In this document: positions 6,269-8,152 of the stretch, in pieces
Numbering within the stretch: position 1 is the first letter of the stretch
Layout of the letters: each line of letters begins with the position of its first letter
Notes under the pieces: model-generated
Database searches by the model: none
What the model saw: the letters and a program-made list of their open reading frames with translations, nothing else
What the model was told of the DNA's origin: nothing
Assembly (NCBI GenBank): GCA_046719185.1
Contig: JBDNDK010000108.1
Coordinates: 1-8,152 of the forward strand
From: JBDNDK01 sp046719185
Lineage (GTDB): Bacteria > Armatimonadota > UBA5829
Direction of reading: 5' to 3'
DNA: 8,152 bases
Position numbers and translations under genes: made by a program

Positions 6269-6829
6269 ATGAAAAAAAATCTTAGCTCAAGTGATATAGG
6301 AACAAAAATAAAAAGCCTCAGAGAAGCAAGTAAGCTTTCTATGAGGGAGCTTGCTTCAATATCTGGTGTTTCCACAAGTCTCATATCAAAAATTGAAGCA
6401 GGGCAAGTGTCTCCGACAGTTATGTCTCTTCAAAAACTGCTGGATTCACTGAATGTGGATTTGTATGAGTTTTTTCTTGATAGGGCTGGAAGTGATCCTT
6501 CAGAACAGATATTATTTAGAAAATCAGATATGATATCTACTGAAGATGAGGATAGAAGATGGTTTTATGCACTTCCAAAAGACCCGTCAATAAAGGCAGA
6601 ACTAACATATGAGGAATATCAGCCTCATACAAAAGTGGTTGAAAAAGAAAGCCACAAAGGTGATGTGTTTGGTATGGTGATATCTGGAGAACTCACTCTT
6701 GAAGTAAACGGCAAAGGAATATATAAAGTAAAGGCTGGTGATGCTTTCTATCTTAAAGCTGGAATGCTTCATGTTGCAAGAAATGAATCAGATAAAGTAT
6801 TAAAATTAATTGCTGTTCAAATAAAATGA
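6269..6829 (+). CDS. XRE-family HTH transcriptional regulator with C-terminal cupin domain
   Basis: A 186-residue cytoplasmic DNA-binding protein. Residues about 11-66 form a lambda-repressor type helix-turn-helix (IGTKIKSLREASKLSMRELA, then SGVSTSLISKIEAGQVSPTV and a C-terminal helix). Residues about 113-184 form a small-molecule-sensing cupin barrel (SHKGDVFGMVISGELTLEVN; VKAGDAFYLKAGMLHVARN) with H129 and H168 at usual cupin ligand positions, though not the full HxH pair. This architecture is common in regulators that sense a metabolite of their neighbouring genes. I chose the ATG at 6269: an in-frame GTG at 6209 would add 20 residues but its codons run through the TATAAT promoter. Neither start has a Shine-Dalgarno. 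It stands between the glycosidase and the isomerase genes; the 21-base repeats before it and before the isomerase suggest its targets. The ligand is unknown. Confidence 0.88.
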   Translation: MKKNLSSSDIGTKIKSLREASKLSMRELASISGVSTSLISKIEAGQVSPTVMSLQKLLDSLNVDLYEFFLDRAGSDPSEQILFRKSDMISTEDEDRRWFYALPKDPSIKAELTYEEYQPHTKVVEKESHKGDVFGMVISGELTLEVNGKGIYKVKAGDAFYLKAGMLHVARNESDKVLKLIAVQIK

Positions 6830-6854
6830 ATCAAATCTCAAGATATAAATATAC

Positions 6855-6875
6855 TGTGTAATATAAGTAACAAAA
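6855..6875 (+). repeat. 21-base repeated element, copy 2 (upstream of the isomerase gene)
   Basis: TGTGTAATATAAGTAACAAAA differs from the copy at 6246-6266 at two positions. It lies in the 80-base gap before the isomerase gene, ending 34 bases before its ATG. The bases aligned with the TATAAT of copy 1 read TGTAAT (6857-6862), but no good -35 box stands 16-17 bases upstream. It is a candidate regulator-binding site or a promoter needing activation. Confidence 0.55.
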
Positions 6876-6909
6876 AATCAAAAAAACAAACTATTTAAGA
6901 GGTGAAAAA

Positions 6910-7941
6910 ATGGCAGGTGTGTATAGATTTTCTTTTGGTCCTTGGAATATTCATGAAGGAGCAGATCCATTTGGACCGACAGTGAGAGAGTCATTCTCAT
7001 TTAGAGAGAAATTAGAATTTGCTGTGAAGGAAGGTTTTAGTGGGATTCAATTTCATGATGATGATGCTGTTGATATCAACCTTTCTATTGCTGAGCAAGA
7101 CAAAGAACTAAAAGAAACAAAGAAAATTTTAGATGATATGGGACTTGAGGCTGAATTTGTTGCTCCAAGACTCTGGGAACATCCGATGACTATTGATGGT
7201 GGATGGACATCTAATGACCCTAAAGCAAGAGAATATGCTTTTGAAAGATCTAAAAGATCAATTGATATTGCTAATGCACTAGGCACAAAGAATATTGTTT
7301 TGTGGCCCGCTAGAGAAGGTTCATATACTAGAGAATCTAAAGACCCCAAAGTGGCTGCAGACAGATTTGTTGAGTATATTGATATGATGCTCAACTATGA
7401 CAAGAATATCAGAATTCTTGGTGAGATGAAGCCAAATGAACCGATGGACTCAGCTTTTTGTCCTACCACTGGCCACTTCCTTGCTATTGCATCAAGAACT
7501 GTTGACCCGGATAGAGTTGGAGTTCTTATTGAAAGTGCACATGCTATGCTTGCAAATCTTGAGCCTTCTGAAGAGATGGGATTTGCATTGTCATTTGGCA
7601 AGCTTTGGGGTATTCATCTTAATGACCAAAATGGCTTGAAATTTGATGAGGACAAAACTTTTGGAACTGCTAACCTACTCAGAGCTTTCTCACAGGTGTA
7701 TATTCTTGATAAGTATAATTATGGTGCAAATGGTGAGTATGTAGGACTTGATGTCAAGGTGCTTAGAACTCAATCAAAAGAGACATCTATTAAGCATCTT
7801 TCAAACAGCAAGAAGATATTTGAAATGCTTGTAGAGAAAGTCAGAAAATGTGATGAGGCATATATGGACAAACTCAGAGCAGAGAGAGATTACGAAGAGC
7901 TTAGTATGTATATAATAAAAATTATTATGGGAGTTGAATAA
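6910..7941 (+). CDS. Xylose-isomerase-superfamily sugar isomerase (TIM barrel)
   Basis: A 343-residue metal-dependent aldose-ketose isomerase-like enzyme, cytoplasmic. It lines up with the XylA landmarks: FHDDDAVD (48-55; H49 and D52 match the catalytic His-Asp of FHDxD), LWPAREG (131-137; cf. WGGREG), EMKPNEP (172-178; E172 a metal ligand and K174 the catalytic Lys, cf. EPKPxEP), IESAHAMLA (207-215; E208 and H211 metal ligands), and HLNDQNGLKFDED (236-248; D239, D246 and D248 metal-binding acids). It is about 45 residues shorter than classical class I XylA and starts with FSFGPWNIHEGADPFGP (7-23), a mark of a separate subfamily, so D-xylose should not be assumed as substrate. GAGGTGA (6899-6905) supports the ATG. 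The next gene starts 2 nt after the stop, so the two form an operon. Confidence 0.85.
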   Translation: MAGVYRFSFGPWNIHEGADPFGPTVRESFSFREKLEFAVKEGFSGIQFHDDDAVDINLSIAEQDKELKETKKILDDMGLEAEFVAPRLWEHPMTIDGGWTSNDPKAREYAFERSKRSIDIANALGTKNIVLWPAREGSYTRESKDPKVAADRFVEYIDMMLNYDKNIRILGEMKPNEPMDSAFCPTTGHFLAIASRTVDPDRVGVLIESAHAMLANLEPSEEMGFALSFGKLWGIHLNDQNGLKFDEDKTFGTANLLRAFSQVYILDKYNYGANGEYVGLDVKVLRTQSKETSIKHLSNSKKIFEMLVEKVRKCDEAYMDKLRAERDYEELSMYIIKIIMGVE

Positions 7942-7943
7942 AT

Positions 7944-8152
7944 ATGGCAACTACTAGAGAGGAACTAGCCATTAATGGCGGACCAAAAGCAAAGACCACT
8001 CCAAGCATACCAATGTATCCGGGTGGACTTGAGATTGGTGAAGAAGAAAAAAAACAAGTATTGGAAGTATTAGACAGAAAATACTTGTTTAGATATTATG
8101 GACCGGAAGATTATCCTTCTAAGGTTAGAGAATTTGAAATAAAATTTGCAGA
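7944..8152 (+). CDS. DegT/DnrJ/EryC1/StrS family aminotransferase, N-terminal part, truncated by window edge
   Basis: The first 69 codons of a PLP-dependent sugar or cyclitol aminotransferase. The opening is typical: LAINGGPKAKTT (8-19), then MYPGGLEIGEEEKKQVLEVL, then YLFRYYGPED and a V..FE.KFA helix. The PLP-binding lysine and the substrate site lie beyond the window. Family members install amino groups on keto-sugars bound to nucleotides, or on scyllo-inosose-like cyclitols; the LAINGGPKA start is more reminiscent of the latter group, but that is only an impression. GGGAG (7929-7933), inside the end of the isomerase gene, lies 10 nt before the ATG. It is only 2 nt from the isomerase stop, so it is co-transcribed and probably works in the same pathway. 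Confidence 0.85.
   Translation, partial: MATTREELAINGGPKAKTTPSIPMYPGGLEIGEEEKKQVLEVLDRKYLFRYYGPEDYPSKVREFEIKFA

Noticed and set aside
7053..7394. Minus-strand 113-codon open frame rich in Ser
   Set aside because: It is antisense to the isomerase catalytic core; Ser-rich, featureless composition is typical of shadow frames.

Overview
The window is AT-rich (roughly one third G+C by eye), uses AGA for most arginines, and comes from a diderm bacterium, because its left half encodes the trans-envelope alignment complex and outer-membrane secretin of a type IV pilus. No gene identifies the phylum. A low-GC, Gram-negative-type bacterium from a less-studied lineage is my guess, held weakly. Coding density is high: no gene-free stretch exceeds about 140 bases, and I saw no tRNA, rRNA, CRISPR array, transposase or clear intrinsic terminator.

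Left half (1-4111, minus strand): read in its own direction, a small three-helix membrane protein resembling DUF5658 is followed by pilM, pilN, pilO, a pilP-like gene and the start of a secretin gene (pilQ), which runs off the left edge. pilM to pilQ are packed tightly: pilM and pilN abut, pilN and pilO share ATGA, pilO and pilP share one base, and pilQ starts at a TTG inside the end of pilP behind a strong Shine-Dalgarno. PilM (cytoplasmic actin-like ring) would bind the PilN tail, the PilN and PilO periplasmic domains would pair, and the PilP-like HR domain would dock on the secretin.

A 138-base divergent intergenic region (4112-4249) separates this block from the right half. It carries a good sigma-70 type promoter firing rightward and a possible sigma-54 type site firing leftward.

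Right half (4250-8152, plus strand): a carbohydrate locus with a cytoplasmic GH36 alpha-galactosidase-type glycosidase, an XRE-HTH/cupin regulator, a xylose-isomerase-superfamily sugar isomerase with its metal and catalytic residues in place, and the start of a DegT/DnrJ/EryC1/StrS aminotransferase, which runs off the right edge. A near-identical 21-base element (19 of 21 matches) sits over the promoter of the regulator and again upstream of the isomerase. It is the most interesting non-coding signal here and suggests that the regulator controls itself and the isomerase-aminotransferase operon. The set suggests sensing and processing of a sugar, possibly with amino-sugar or aminocyclitol formation, but the substrate cannot be read from the sequence.
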